DNA of 64,000 bases from Hydrangea macrophylla (Eukaryota; Streptophyta; Magnoliopsida; Cornales; Hydrangeaceae), in NCBI GenBank assembly GCA_033977485.1, contig CM066984.1, positions 33,151,501 to 33,215,500 of the forward strand, written 5' to 3'. How positions within the stretch are numbered: the stretch's first letter is position 1; every line of letters starts with the position of its first letter. The notes under the pieces are model-generated. The model worked only from the letters and a program-made list of their open reading frames with translations. It made no database searches and was not told where the DNA came from. Both the position numbers and the translations under genes were made by a program. Positions 34,426 to 47,413 of this stretch are shown here, one piece after another.

Positions 34426-34974
34426 TCTCACCTTAAGCCTAGTAGGAGTAGGTTAGATTAATTTGATTTGATATTGCTCTTGATTTTGATAGCATGCTAA
34501 TCATGTTTGTATATCACATTAATTTGTTTTGATTGTGAAATCATGCTTGCTTTTCGAATGACACGTTGTTTTGATGTTCATAGCAATCTCATCCTCCTAA
34601 GGAGATAATGCATAATTTTGATCTTATAATTGGTTTTTATTCATAGATGCATATATTGAGGGAGAACATATTACTATGTTCACTTTAGTTGATTTAGTAT
34701 CTTATTGAGAGGGAACTTTTAGTTCAAACCCCCAATCTTTTTGTTTTTGTTAAAAGGTGGAAATTTATAGAGATATTCAAAAATAGGGATAATGATATGA
34801 TAGAGATTTTTAAAAAATGGGAAAATGATAATAGAGATTGTTAGAAAGTTATCATTCTTGGATTCATATTTTGTATATCTTATTACTTTGAATGATAACA
34901 TGAAAAAGACAATTATTGCGCTTAAATTGCTATATCTCTATTGAATGTTTTGACATCGTCAAAAAGGGGAAAAT
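34426..34974 (+). other. 3' non-coding part and PPT of the SIRE-like element
   Basis: AT-rich non-coding sequence with no pol remnants. It ends TGACATCGTCAAAAAGGGGA, a conserved stem-like phrase often seen before the 3' LTR of SIRE-like elements; the PPT AAAAAGGGGAAAAT abuts the LTR. Confidence 0.8.
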
Positions 34975-36020
34975 TGTTAGCCTTAAATTTCTTTAAGGCA
35001 TTATTTATATTTGTTTTGATGATGACAAATCTAGTGATAATTGTAGGTTCTTAATGGTTCTATTCCAATCAATTATCAAGTCATTTTCTTCATGCTGATC
35101 TCTTGATTTATGCATTTAAATGTTCTAACTTTGTTTTAGATCATGAGATAGTACATGGTGAAGTCCAAGAGTGATGGAGCTCAACAAGGATCAAGCTTGA
35201 AGACTTGAAGACTATTCATCCTTGGTTGAAGACTAGGATTTGCTTGTAAGCATTTTGATCAATCACTCATAGGAGCTCAAGTAACTTTAGTTGGACTTTA
35301 GGATCCTTACTCTTACACTTTAAAATACTTTCAAGGACCTAAACATACTTAGACCACTCAATTAAAATTATTTCACAAAAGTTTTCAAGTGGCTAAGTCA
35401 AAATCAAGTACCCTTTGCAGATGGATCATCTTTAAATTCAAACCTGATGCAATTGGTAATGAATTAGATGTTGAATTTTATATGGTTGGAAATCTAGTTT
35501 TCGAATCTTCAAACGAATTGCAAAAACGAGTTTTGTAGAGGGAGTTATGGCTGTTTTAGTAAAGATGTGTCAGTCTGCGAAAAACAGGAAAAACCAATCG
35601 ACTGATATGTCCAATCGACCAGAGGTTTTGTTCAGTCGACTGGAGGTACTGTTCAAGTCGACTGGATTGTAAATAAGTCGACTATTTTTTGTTTTTGAAA
35701 GGTAGCTACTGCTATAAAGTTTTCAGTCGACTGGGTTGATTTTTCAGTCGATTGGATCATGCAGAAACGCATAACGGTTAGTCTTCTAAACTTTCTGAAA
35801 ATTATTTTTACACCCCCTAAACACCCCCAACGGTCATATATGTTGAAAATCGATATATAGGGGTGATTTAAGGGTTGGGTAATGAAAGAAAATCATTCCA
35901 ACAACTTGGTTAATCATCATTTCTATTTGAGCCCTAATTTGAGTGAAAAATCAATTTGTTCTTGATATCAATTGTAATTCTTGAGAGATCAAATTGTAGT
36001 GAGCTTTCATTTATGTTATA

Positions 36021-37515
36021 TGAAGGAAAAAACATGTTTAAAAATTATTTTTAAACGCGCAGCGGAAAGATTAAGTTACAAAAACTTATTGGTAGCCCGG
36101 ATCTACTACTCATTAACTCTATAGATGCGTATAAGAAGGGGAAGAGAATTATACCTCACGGTCTTGAACCCAATTCTAAAATCTCTGACTTCTAGCAGCC
36201 TCCACTAGATGGTCTTCATTCTTATGACTCCTACAGATACTCCTGGAGAGACTAGGGTTGTTGGGAACCCTAATAGAGAGGATAGAGTAGGTTTGGGAAC
36301 GCTAAAATAGTTTCTGCAGCTTCTGGTATAATTAAATAATGAACTCTGATTTCTAGATGCAGCTACCCTATTTATAGATTCCCAGAACCAACCTTACGTT
36401 CAGTCGATCGAAGTGGCTTTGATCGATTGAACCTTTCATTGATTGAACCATGTTCGATCGATCAAAACTGCCAAGACTTCAATCGACCGAGACTCTTGGA
36501 TCGATCAAACTCGTCATGACAAAATCCTCTTGTGCCTTTCCAAGCATCATAGAGGAGCTAGAGTGGGACCTCCTAGGTTCTCAATTGTTGGATCAGACCA
36601 GTTGTTAATTCTCATGACCAAACTCTTTGATCAACAAACTAACCAGCTGGTCAGTTAACGTTTACTCCATTATAAAACGATAAGTGAACTCCAACGCAAA
36701 AGAACATATCCGAAGCAATAACTAGACTTGTATGGTGTACTAATGTCCCTCCACCATTAGCATTCGTAATCATATTCAGGTAGTTAAATAACTGTTACTA
36801 TCAACCTAAATCATGATTACTTCTTGTATTCCTTGAGTCTCATTCATCACTCATGATTACCAAACACGTTGATAACTACTTATCAACAAGACTATAGTTC
36901 TCAGTAATCAACTTGGTGACATTCTCAAGGGAATGTATACTCTTTAACAGAGGGTAGATTCTATCTTGACAATATATGTTCACAACCCTATGAACATGAT
37001 ATACCCAAGATACCCAGGTGTTGATCTTTAAGACCTCACTAATTGGTAAGTCAAAGCAGCCATATCCACAGTCTATGTTTATAATCGTCTCAATATTGAG
37101 AACACGTACCTTGTACAAGTTATGAGTCCCTATTGATCATTGACAACCTTAAGTGTCAATAAGAAAGCTCAAGTCCGTTAATGCACTATAAGCACTAGCA
37201 TATTAACGAAGAGTTAAACTCTAGTGATTGAGATTCATCACTCCATCCAGTGATAGTTAATCTTGCTATAGTGTAAACCTGATGAGATATCCAATTTAAT
37301 CATCCACTGCGTCAAATTCTAAGCATCAATGAATAGTAATTCGTATCTCGCTTGTTATGTATCTCATACACACATGAGTTACTTATAATGATACTTAAGG
37401 ATTAACAATTATCTCATGAAAGAAATATACACAATGAAATGTAAAGCTGATATCCATTTATTAAAATGTTAATGTCTCATACATAAAGTAATGGTTTGAG
37501 GGCAAAAACCCAAAA
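36021..37515 (-). mobile_element. 3' LTR of the minus-strand copia element
   Basis: Homologous to 43172-45609 without the hAT insert. The palindromic TCGATCGA cluster lies at about 36397-36520 and the TATA (TATAAATAG on the minus strand, about 36376-36368) next to it. The LTR end at 37515 has drifted (CCCAAAA instead of CCAACA). Confidence 0.9.
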
Positions 37516-37529
37516 AAACTCCCACTTAC

Positions 37530-40500
37530 ACTCATAATCATTCAGGACTACATCTGAGACCTAGACTATCTAGATGACGATCAAAGACCTTCTATGGCAA
37601 GGCCTTTGTAAACGGATCCGCAAGATTGTCAGAGGTGGCAATCTTTTTGACAGTCACACCTCCACATTGAACTATATCTCGGATTAGATGATATTTTCGC
37701 CCTACGTGCTTTCCCTTTCTGTGGTTCCTTGGCTCTTTGGACTGAGCCACTGCCCCACTATTATCTCAGTATAGCGTAATAGGTGACAGCGACGCTGATA
37801 CCACCTCGAGCTCCATACGGAACTTCTTGAGCCAAACAGCTTCCTTTGCGGCTTCACAAGCAGCCACATACTCAGCTTCTGTAGTTGAGTCTGCAATGCA
37901 TTTCTGCTTAATGCTCCTCAAACTAATATTACCACCTTCCAAGTAAAGAGATGCCCGGATGTCGACTTTCTCGAATCTTTATCTGACATAAAGTCCAAGT
38001 CAGTGTATCCCACTAGAATTAACTCATCGCCATCGTACATAAGCATGTAATCTTTAGTCCTTCTCAAGTACTTAAGAATGTGCTTAACGGTTGTCCAATG
38101 CTCTAGACTTGGATTCGATTGATACCTGCTAACCATGCCAATGACAAAGCAGATATCAGGTCTAGTGCATAACATCACATACATGAGACTTCCCACTGCT
38201 GAAGCATAGGGAACTCCTGCCATGCGATTCCTGTCCTCCTGTGTCTTGGGACACTGGTCCTTAGAGAACGCTAAACCATGCCTAAAAGGTAACAAACCTT
38301 TCTTCGAATTATCAATTGAAAACCTAGTTAACACTTATTGATATAACCAGCTCGAGATAATCCATTATCTTTCGCTTGCGATCATGAAAGAGCTTTATCC
38401 CAAGGATATAGCTCGCCTCTTCAAGATCCTTCATATCGAAAGTACTAGCTAGCCAAATCTTAATCGTTGACAATGTCGCTACATCATTCCCAATGAGTAG
38501 AACGTCGTAAATGTAGAGAACAAAAAAAACCACCACTTTTCCTTCACTCTTCTTGTATACACAAGGCTTATCCAGATTCTGTATGAAACCAAACAACTTG
38601 ACCGCTTGGTCAAAACGAATGTTCCAACTTTTGGATGCTTGCTTAAACCCATAAATGAACTTTTGCAACTTGCATACCAAGTTACCTTTCCCACCAGCTA
38701 TGAACACTTCTGGCTGCTACATATAGATGTCCTTCTCAAGATTTCCATTCAAGAATGTAGTCTTGACATCCATCTGCCAGATCTCATAATCTAGGCATGC
38801 ATCAATGGATAAGAGTATTCTGATGGACTTGAGCATGGCTACCGTCGAGAAGGTTTCCTCATAGTTAGTGCCCTCCCTCTGAGTATAACCTTTCACTACA
38901 AACCTAGCCTTAAAGGTCTCAACATTTCCATCAGATCCTCTTTTCCTCTTATAGACCCATTTACAACCAATGGGTTTAATATTGGTAGGAAGTTCTACAA
39001 GATTCCAGACCTGATTGGAATCCATAGATTCTAATTCTGTTTTCATAGCTTTAACCCAATGAGCTTTATCAACATCAGCCATTGCCTCTTCGTAAGTGGG
39101 AGGATCAGATTCAAATTCTATGGAGACAGCTTCAAAAACTTCTCCTAAGAACATGTATCTATCAGGCTGACTGATAATCCTCCCACTACGACGAGGTACT
39201 GGTACATAAATGGGTAAAGAAGTGGTGTTTTCTTGTCTTACATCGTTATCAACTGTGGGTAGGACTGAGGGCTCTTCTTCTATTTCTCTCAGATCTATCC
39301 TTGCCTTAGGTTTATGGTTCATGATATAATCATCCTCCATGAAAATAGCACTTATACTAACAAACACCTTATGTTCTCTTGGATCATAAAAATACCATCC
39401 ATAAGTACCCTTTAGATATCCTACAAAATAACATACTTCTGATCTAGAATCTAACTTGCTCATCTTTCCTTTCAGCATATGTGTCGGACACCCCCATATC
39501 CGGAGATGTTGCAAAGAAGGCTTGCGTCCAATCCACATCTCCCGTAGTGTCCTGGGAACAAATTTGCTTGGTACTAGATTTAGTATGTATGCAGTGGTTT
39601 CCAAGGCATAACCCCAAAGGAATAATGGCAACTCCAAATAACTCAACATTGACTTAGTCATGTCTAAAAGAGTCCGATTCCTTCTCTCCGCTACACCGTT
39701 TTGCCGAGGCATACCAGGTACAGTCAATTGTGACAGAATCTCAATCTGTACAAGGTGATCAATAAACTCATTAGAGAGGTACTCGCCACCTCGATAAGAT
39801 TGAATGGCCTTGATATGCGTGCCCAATTGCTTCTCCACTTCAGCCCTAAACTCTTTGAACTTTTCAAAGGCTTCAGACTTGTGCTGCATTAGGTACACAT
39901 ATCCAAACCTAGAGTGGTCATAATTAAATGTTATAAAATACTCATAACCACCCCTTGCTATAATATTTATTGGGCCACACACATCAGTATGAACTAATTC
40001 CAACAATGTATTAGTCATGTTGCCCTTTACAGGAAAGGGCTTTTTGGTCATCTTACCCTCTAAACAAGACTCGTAGACTTCCATTGGTTCGAGAACCAAA
40101 TCGCCTAAGACCCCTTCTTTGACTAGTCTGCCAATTCTATTTAGATTGATATGGCCAAGTCTCATATGCCAAAGCCTTGTTGGTTTAGTAGAAAGTTCCT
40201 TTCTTTTAGATGGTACAATTACCACTGAGTTATATATAAGAGTCTTTAGAAACATTAGGAGTAATCATATACAAACCATTTGATTTGACACCAAAACACA
40301 CAAAAGAACCATTTCTTTTTATCACAACTTCAGTTCCAAAATGAAAAGAATAACCTTTATTCGATAAATTAGAAATTGAAATTAAATTACGTCTCATTGA
40401 AGGGATGTAAAGTACATCTGATAAAATCAAAACTTTATTGTCTAAAAATTCCAAAGCTACTACTAATACGGCAACCATGGAAACGGTTGTGCTAGATCCC

Positions 40501-41512
40501 AAAGTCAGCATGATTTCCCCATCACTGTATTTCTTGGTTAATCTGAACCCCTGCATGAATTACAGATATGGTTAGTCACACCAGAATCAATGCACCAAGT
40601 GTTTAAAGTATCTGTTATAAAACTTACTTCAATCACATATGATTCAATCATACCTTGAACTCTTGTAGTTAAGAATTCTGGACAGTTCCTCTTCCAATGG
40701 CCTTTCTCGCTACATTGGAAACACTTTCCTTTGCATTGACCACCCACCTTCCCTTTACCCTTACCTTTTCCCTTAGATTTTGCAATCTTTGGGACCAGTT
40801 CAATACATGGACCACCAGTGCTAACTTTCTTCTTCCCTTTCTTACCTTTCAGTGTATATTGGGAAGAAGAAGAGCTTTTTTCAACGTTCAGAACATTACC
40901 CCCAGGTTTGATCACCCCTTTTGCTGCCAGTAAAGAACTCATTAATTCACTCATTGAGAAATTCATTTGATTCATATTATAGTTAAGTTTAAATTGAGAG
41001 AATGTCGGCGACAGCGAATTGAGGATCATATCAACTTGGGTCTGTACGTTGATGTTGGCTCCCAAGGTCTCCAGTTCGTTCAAATAACCAATTATTTTTA
41101 AAACATGTTCTTTGACTAGAGTTCCTTCGGACATCTTGGCACTCATTATCTTCTGCATGACAACCTGTCTGGCAAAGTCTGTCATGATCCCTAAACATCT
41201 CTTTTAGGGATTTGATAATGGCACTGGCAGAATCATTCGACTGGTATTGGTGTTGCAACACATTAGCCATAAAGGCCAATATGTAACAACGAGCCATCCC
41301 ATTCGACTTCTTTTATTTGTCGAACTCGCGTCTAGCTGCTTCCGTAGCATTTGCAGCGGGTTCTTCGGGGCATGGGGTGGTGAGGACATATATATGTGAT
41401 CCTCCATAGTTGAAACGATGTCAAGGTTGCATTTCCATTCAGTGTAATTATTCCCAGTTAACTTACTCTAAGTGAGTATAGTGGCAAGTGGACTAAATGC
41501 ATATCCAGACAT
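37530..41512 (-). pseudogene. Copia gag-pol pseudogene
   Basis: Minus strand, start near 41512 (MSGYAFSPLATILT, then a stop). Gag covers about 41500-40750 in two frames; the knuckle is CFQCSEKGHWKRNC; protease has WCIDSGVTNHICNS, then a frameshift; 40255-38717 carries the GAG-pre-integrase block (LWHMRLGHIN) and integrase. Integrase keeps HTDVCG and NGVAERRN, but the second catalytic Asp, normally SDRGGEY, reads SYRGGEY. Reverse transcriptase begins at VKTTFLNGNLEKDIYM, stops, and resumes at 38707; its catalytic YVDD box reads YIYD. RNase H follows (about 38330-37540) with the STTEAEYVAA block. The polyprotein would make particles, cDNA and the integrase; this copy is inactive. The 41204-41407 and 41031-41297 frames are parts of the same broken gag. 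Confidence 0.93.
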
Positions 41513-43157
41513 TATGATTACTGAAAATCAAAAGACAAAATAAATATGGATATCAGAATTTGACAGTTCAAAATAAAAGAATCCTTAAAACTCTTATTTT
41601 AAAACGAAGTCGTCGGAATATCAAAACGAAAGATTAAAGCCTCCTTGTGGTGGTCAATACTTGATCTTTTGATTAATCATGACTTGTCCGCTATGCAACT
41701 CTTGTAAAATAAGTTATGACTCCCGAACCTATTTGATCTCCAAGTTCTGGATAATGCCCCGCGTGGGATCCCTTATCCATAGCTTAGCTAGTGTATACCA
41801 TTAACTAGGATCCAATCATAACCGCCTCAAGTAGTGCCTCCGTGTGGTGGTCACCCTCTAACACGTCTGATTGATCCTATCCATAGGAAGTTCACATCTA
41901 GTAACCAATGAGTAGTATACCCTCTGTATGGAATGATCACCTCTGGCGAGATAACACCGAATGCACTACTCATTTTACAGTAAACCATTAATGGAAGATT
42001 GTGGGTGTTATTAATAAGACCCTCTCCCACTAGATTTAATAGTTAAGGATTTTGCTTTTGGAAAAAAATTTGTTTCTACACATTACCCACAAACATCCAA
42101 TGTTTACTAATGCATTGAAACAATTTTTAAAATTTTTATTTTAGAAAACTTGTTTTACGTGCATACAAGTAGTAATAATATAATTAAATGCCAATCACAA
42201 ACCAAGCACATAAAACAAAAAACTAAAATTAAAACAAAAGCATTCATGTACCTCTATCTCCCATGACTCTATATCCATAGAACCTCCTTCTTGGATTGGT
42301 CGCCCCCAGCTCCATCTTCATGGACAACGACTTATTCCTCCATCTTCATGGATTTTCTAATTCTATTACATTGGTCCTATGCTTCTTTCGAAGCTTACAA
42401 TTTATCTAGAAAAAGAAAACAACAATAACAAAAGGCTAGGAAAACCGATGCGACTTCAAGATTTTCCTATTCATAGGATTGAAGTCACAGCGCCCTTTAC
42501 ACATGCCTTAATACCATACCAATAATTAAAATACAATATACACCAATCTCAAACAATTAAATACAAAATTTAAAAAGTCTTGATGCCGTGGGAGATAGCG
42601 GACTAAACTTACTGCAAAAGGGTTAGTCGTACGCACATCCATGCATATATAACAAATATATGTACTATTGGAACCCCTAATTGATTCACATAGTACATAA
42701 ATTCTTTATATACTGATTTAGAATATAAAACAGCATCCCAGTTCTCTGTCACACTTCGATCAATCAACAAAGGTTTGATCGATTGAACTTATAGATTCAC
42801 AGATACAGAATAATTTAAAATTAAAGCATGTAATTTGTAAATCTTTAAAATTGTGAACAGATCACCTGGACAGAGAATCTGTCTCGATTGATCGAACACA
42901 GCTCAATCAATCAAACAAAATAGAGTTCGATCAATCGAAAGATGTTCGATCGCTTGAGAGTAGAGAGGTTCAATCGATCGAACATACTTTGAACGATCGA
43001 ACCCACCATGCAACCAATGCAATCACAGATTTGTATTCTGCTATGAGACTGATGTAGAAACAGATCTGTGATGATGCAGTTTCAAAGACAGTTCTAAAAT
43101 CAACCTGCAAATTAAAACTAGTGTTCCAAAATGCATTTATAGATCGAAACAAGCATG
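41513..43157 (-). other. Long leader of the copia element
   Basis: About 1.6 kb between PBS and gag without coding features. It holds a second TTCGATCGATCGAA-type cluster (about 42760-43005) matching the one at 2807-3100 in the related copy. Confidence 0.8.
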
Positions 43158-43170
43158 GCTCTGATACCAA
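43158..43170 (-). other. Primer-binding site, tRNA-iMet type
   Basis: The minus strand reads TGGTATCAGAGCC next to the LTR end at 43172, setting the orientation. Confidence 0.9.
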
Positions 43171-43171
43171 T

Positions 43172-45609
43172 TGAAGGAAAAAAAAAAACAGGTTTAAAAA
43201 TTATTTTTAAATGCGCAGCGAAAAGATTAAGTTACAAAAACTTATTGGTAGCCCAGATCTACCACTCGTTAATTCTATAGATGCATATAAGAAGGGGGAA
43301 AGAATTATACCTCACGGTCTTGAACCCAATTCTGAAATCTCTAACTTCCAGCAGCCTCCAATAGATGGTCTTCACTCTTATGACTCCTATGGATACTCCC
43401 GGAGAGACTAGCTAGGGTTGGTGGGAACCCTAATAGAGAGGATAGAGTAGGTTTGGGAACCCTAAAATAGTTTCTGTAGCTTCTGGTATAATAAAATGAT
43501 GAACTCTAATTTCTAGACGTAGCTGCCTTATTTATAGATTCCCAGAACCGACCTTACGTTCAATCGATTGAAGTGGCTTCGATCGATTGAACCTTCAATC
43601 GATGGAACCATGTTCGATCGATCGAAGCTGCCAAGACTTCAATCGATCGAGACTCTTCGATCGATCGAACTCGTCATGACAAAATCCTCTTGTGCCTTTC
43701 CAAGCATCGTAGCAGAGCTAAGAGTGGGACCTCCTAGTTTCTCAATTGTTGGATCCGATCAGTTGTTAATTCCCATGACCAAACTCTTTGATCAACAAAC
43801 TAACCAGCTAGTCAGTTAACATTTACTCTACTATAAAATGATAACTGAACTCCAACGCAAAAGAATATATTTGAAGTGATAACTAAACTTGTATGGTATA
43901 CTAATGTCCCTCTACCATTAGCATTTGTAATCATATTCAGGTAGTCGGATAACTGTTACTATCAACCTGAATCATGATTACTTCTTGTATTCCTTGAGTC
44001 CCATTCACCACTCATGATTACCAAACATGTTGATAACTACTTATCAACAAGACTATAGTTCTCAGTAATCAACTTGGTGGCATTCTCAAGGTAATGCTTA
44101 CTCTTTAACAGAGGGTAGATTCTATCTTGACAATATATGTTCACAATCCTGTGAACATGATATATCCAAGATACCCAGGTGTTGATTTTTAAGACCTTAC
44201 TGATTGGTAAGTCAAAGCAGCCATATCTAGGGATGATCAAAATAACCGAGCAACCGAATCGATCGGCCAAAACCGACCGATTTGGACTGTTTTGGTCAGT
44301 GTTGTTGAAATTTGGTCGGCGCTCGGTGTGGTATTGTTGAGAAACTGACTTCTCGGTTCGGCAGCAAATTTCAGTGCATAGCCGACCGAGACCGACCGAA
44401 TACTATATTTATTATACATATATTATTATAAAATCCATCAGTCTGTGTTTTCATTCTAGATATTTTGATTAGTATAATATATAATATATATTGTACATAT
44501 CTCTTTTTCCAAGAAACTTCTCTATCAAGACTAAGAGGTCCTGAATTATCAAAAATAAAAAAAGATGAAGAAAAAAAGTCTATACTTCAATCTGGGATTC
44601 TGGGTTTGGAAGATGTCTCTCTATCTCAAATCATCTTGAAGCAGTTTCTTTATTCTATGTGCATCGTCTCCACATCGTCGCTCCATCGATGCTCAGGCAA
44701 AACAACGGAAGTCAGGTACTTTGCTTCTCTCTTGATCTTTCTTTCTTTTTCTCCTCCCTCCCTGACTTTCAATATCACACTCTCTGTTTTTCAGTATATG
44801 TTTCTCTCTCTAAATCAAAACCCTATATACATGTTTCTCTCTCTCAATCAAAACCCCAACCTACCTTAATCAATTCATACAGAGTGCTAGCCTAAACATG
44901 TTTGTCTATTAAGCTGATTTGGGGAATTTAGGGTTTCTGAAACTTTGATTTTTTGGTATTGGAAGAACATTCAGCCTAAATGCCCAAACCGATCGGTTAA
45001 ACCGAAACCAATTGCCGACAATCTGGTCAGTTGCATACATGCTTGATTTTCATACGGTCGGCATCGGTGCTGGCTGAACATGCACCGAACAGTTCGGTTC
45101 GGTGGGGTAGAGGCGCAAAAAGCCGACCGTACCGACCGATTAACAGCCCTAGCTATATCCACAGTCTGTGTTCATAATCGTCTCAAGATTGAGAACACGT
45201 ACCTTGCACAAGTTATGAGTCCCTATTGACCGTTGATAGCCTTAAGTGTCAATAGGAAAGCTAAGGTTCGTCAATGCACTATAAGCACTAGCATATTAAA
45301 CTAAGAGTTAAACTCTAGTGATTGAGATTCATCACTCCATCCAGTGATAGTTAATCATGCTATAGTGTAAACCTGATGAGATATCCAGTTTCATCATCCA
45401 CTGCGGCAAATTCTAAGCATCAATGAATAGTAATTCGTAACTCGCTTGTTATGTATCTCATACACACATGAATTACTTATAATGATACTTAAGGATTAAC
45501 AATTATCTCATGAAAGAAATATACACAATGAAATGTAAAGCTGATATCCATATATTAAAATGTCAATGTCTCATACATAAAGTAATGGTTTGAGGGCACA
45601 AATCCAACA
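43172..45609 (-). mobile_element. 5' LTR of the minus-strand copia element
   Basis: On the minus strand it starts TGTTGGATTTGTGCCCTC at 45609 and ends CCTTCA at 43172. Palindromic cluster at about 43560-43670; TATAAATAG next to it (about 43535). It is interrupted by a hAT-like element at 44228-45151. Confidence 0.92.
44228..45151. mobile_element. Non-autonomous hAT-like transposon
   Basis: 924 bp inserted in the copia LTR. The ends are imperfect inverted repeats, TAGGGATGATCAA on the left and TAGGGCTGTTAAT (complement) on the right, with ACCGACCGA-rich subterminal sequence at both ends. The 8-bp flanks GCCATATC (44220-44227) and GCTATATC (45152-45159) differ by one transition, fitting the 8-bp TSD of the hAT superfamily. 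The other LTR lacks the insert and shows a single copy of the site. There is no transposase frame. The middle (about 44480-44900) is less repeat-like and includes a possible splice donor after CGGAAGTCAG. Confidence 0.85.
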
Positions 45610-46042
45610 TTATAAACTTACTAAAAAGTTGTTGTGTGAGCTTTTAATTATATTATTTACTTTAGAGAGAGAGTTATCTTTTGTACCCAAATCATTCATT
45701 TGTAAAGAGTGAGGGTTAGTAATCCTTGTATGCAAAGAAGATGTGTTCTTCTTTGGGAGAGATTGAAGGCTCTTGTAACGGTTTGATCTACACCCGTAAG
45801 TAGGTCGGATTAAAGGAATCCTCAAGAGGGTTCTTAAGGGGTGGACGTAGGCCGCGGTGTGCAGATTGCCGAACTACTTGAAAATGTGGTTTGCAAGTTT
45901 TTCTTCCCTTCTCTCTTTACATAATTGTTTGTGATTGTGTTTAATTTTGCATTAAGTTTTGAAAAGGTTAATTTTCCGCTAAAACCTTATTCACCCCCCC
46001 CCCCCCTCCCCTCTAAGGTTTCCATTTTGGGCCAACAGAGTC

Positions 46043-46380
46043 GAGTCGTGAATGGGAATAGGGAGATACAGGGACGAGCACGTTTTGAGAAAAAAAAATA
46101 TCTTACCTAAATGAGGTCGTTTCACTTTTCCTTCAATATAAAAATACTTCTCACTCTATGAGCTGAGGAAGTTACCCTTTAACCCAGTACTTATGAAACT
46201 GATAAACCAAAAATCAAATATTGCCAACTTATCAATTCTTATCAAATGGGGATGATTTATTACGTTCCAAAAATAAACAATTTTGGGGGCCAAATAGTTT
46301 TGTCTCTATTTATTGGCAATCAAAAAAAATTGGTGCCAAAAATAATTGAGGGAAAAAACACCAACAATTAATGTAATTAG
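46043..46380. other. Non-coding flank
   Basis: Sequence right of the SIRE-like element TSD. No gene or element end is recognised. It may be the interior of the CACTA relic whose right end is at 46819. Confidence 0.4.
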
Positions 46381-46819
46381 TTCTGAGACAAAATTTTGGA
46401 ACTGTTGACGCCAAAAATTTCAGTACAATATATTAGGAATAAATTTGGGGATAAAATGTTTTAGGTCTTACTTTGGGACAAAAAAGTTTTCTTCTCCTTT
46501 GTTGTTATTTTGAGACAAAATTTTTTTCCCCATTGTAGTAAATTTGAGACAAATTTTTGGGACAAAATTTTTTTTTCATCTCTTTTTTTACTATTTTGGG
46601 ACAAAATTATTTTTGTCTCTATTGTATGCTATTTTGGGACAAAATCAAGGGACAATATTTTTCGTCCCCTTTACGGTGTCTTTTGGGTCGAAACTTAAAT
46701 TTTTTTTAAAAAAATTTATCATTATTTTTAAATTTTTTTTATTTCCGAAAAATCAAGAATTCGGGATGAATTTTATTTTGTCTTAAAAGTTGTCCCTAAT
46801 ATGCATGTTTCTTGTAGTG
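46380..46819 (-). mobile_element. CACTA transposon, right end only
   Basis: The minus strand begins CACTACAAGAAACATGCA at 46819, the hallmark CACTA terminus. Inside it lie about ten copies of a subterminal word like GGGACAAAATTTTT in varying orientation and spacing (about 46380-46700), as expected for transposase-binding arrays. No matching CACTA end was found on the left, so this is a truncated copy or its partner has decayed. The open frames here come from the repeats. Confidence 0.7.
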
Positions 46820-46984
46820 CTTATAACAACTTTATACAAATGGTTTCATAGCGCAATGCATTGAGTCCATTATTCAAGCGTGTGTATTATTCAAATGCAG
46901 CATCTAACAGTCTTCATACAATATTTAATAAGTCAACAGCTCATCATGTATAAACTACCAGAACATTCAAAATTCTAAAGTATA

Positions 46985-47090
46985 CAATCGATTGGGCAAT
47001 AAGGGCAATCGATTGGCCAAACAACAAAAGCAATCAACTAGGTCAAAATGGCAATCCAATACCAAGCCTCACAATCGATTGGTACAAAAG
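46985..47090. repeat. CAATCGATTG palindrome cluster, left part
   Basis: Repeated CAATCGATTGG words. The cluster continues at 52125-52180 on the far side of the solo LTR, so the solo LTR landed inside it. The host is probably another LTR, but its ends were not found. Confidence 0.8.
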
Positions 47091-47413
47091 TGTCATGTCC
47101 CAGAACCACCAATATGGCTCTAGGACACATGGCACGCCACTAAAGCACTCACAATACTCTTAAAGGTCCAATAATAACTATAAAATACAAAGTTATAAAA
47201 GGTTTTCCTATTTAAAACACTAATAAAATATTTCATTTTGAAATAGAGAAAATCCAGTTGACTGATCGGGGACCCAGACAACTGTGTGTGCCAAAATCCG
47301 GTTGACTGGTACCTGTCCAAATAGGACTTTCTATAATAGTATGTCCAATCGATTGGACATACTATTACAGAAAGTCCTATTTTGAAAATAGATCTGATCG
47401 ACTGGAATAACAC

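Larger units (their letters stand above)
36021..45609 (-). mobile_element. Copia element with long LTRs, minus strand, TSD TTATA
   Basis: TTATA flanks both ends (36016-36020 and 45610-45614). The 5' LTR is 43172-45609 (including a hAT-like insert), the PBS lies at about 43158-43170, the gag-pol relic at about 37530-41512, the PPT near 37517-37530 and the 3' LTR at 36021-37515. Both LTRs are about 1.5 kb, long for copia; Angela-like lineages have such LTRs, but the lineage is not settled here. Pol has stops, frameshifts and lost catalytic residues, so the copy cannot move by itself. Confidence 0.93.
17320..46037 (+). mobile_element. SIRE/Maximus-like copia element without pol, nested host
   Basis: The two LTRs start TGTTAGCCTT(G/A)AATTTC and end GGGCCAACA. 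GAGTC flanks the whole unit (17315-17319 and 46038-46042). It has an iMet PBS, a split gag and a PPT, but no protease, integrase, reverse transcriptase or RNase H: after the gag knuckle region it runs straight into the 3' non-coding part. It is therefore a gag-only, non-autonomous element. It is interrupted in gag (19463 to about 33675) and in its 3' LTR (36021-45609). Nested inserts make up most of its 28.7-kb span. The lineage is inferred from the gag coiled-coil/ILG region and the LTR style. Confidence 0.88.
34975..46037 (+). mobile_element. 3' LTR of the SIRE-like element, split
   Basis: LTR pieces 34975-36020 and 45615-46037 together make about 1469 bp, matching the 5' LTR (1477 bp). The interruption is the copia element 36021-45609 with duplicated TTATA. 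A run of C (about 45995-46008) near the end is longer than in the 5' copy. Confidence 0.92.

Noticed and set aside
46510..46786. Short open frames with FGTKFFF-like repeats
   Set aside because: Translations of the subterminal GGGACAAAATTTT repeats of the CACTA end.
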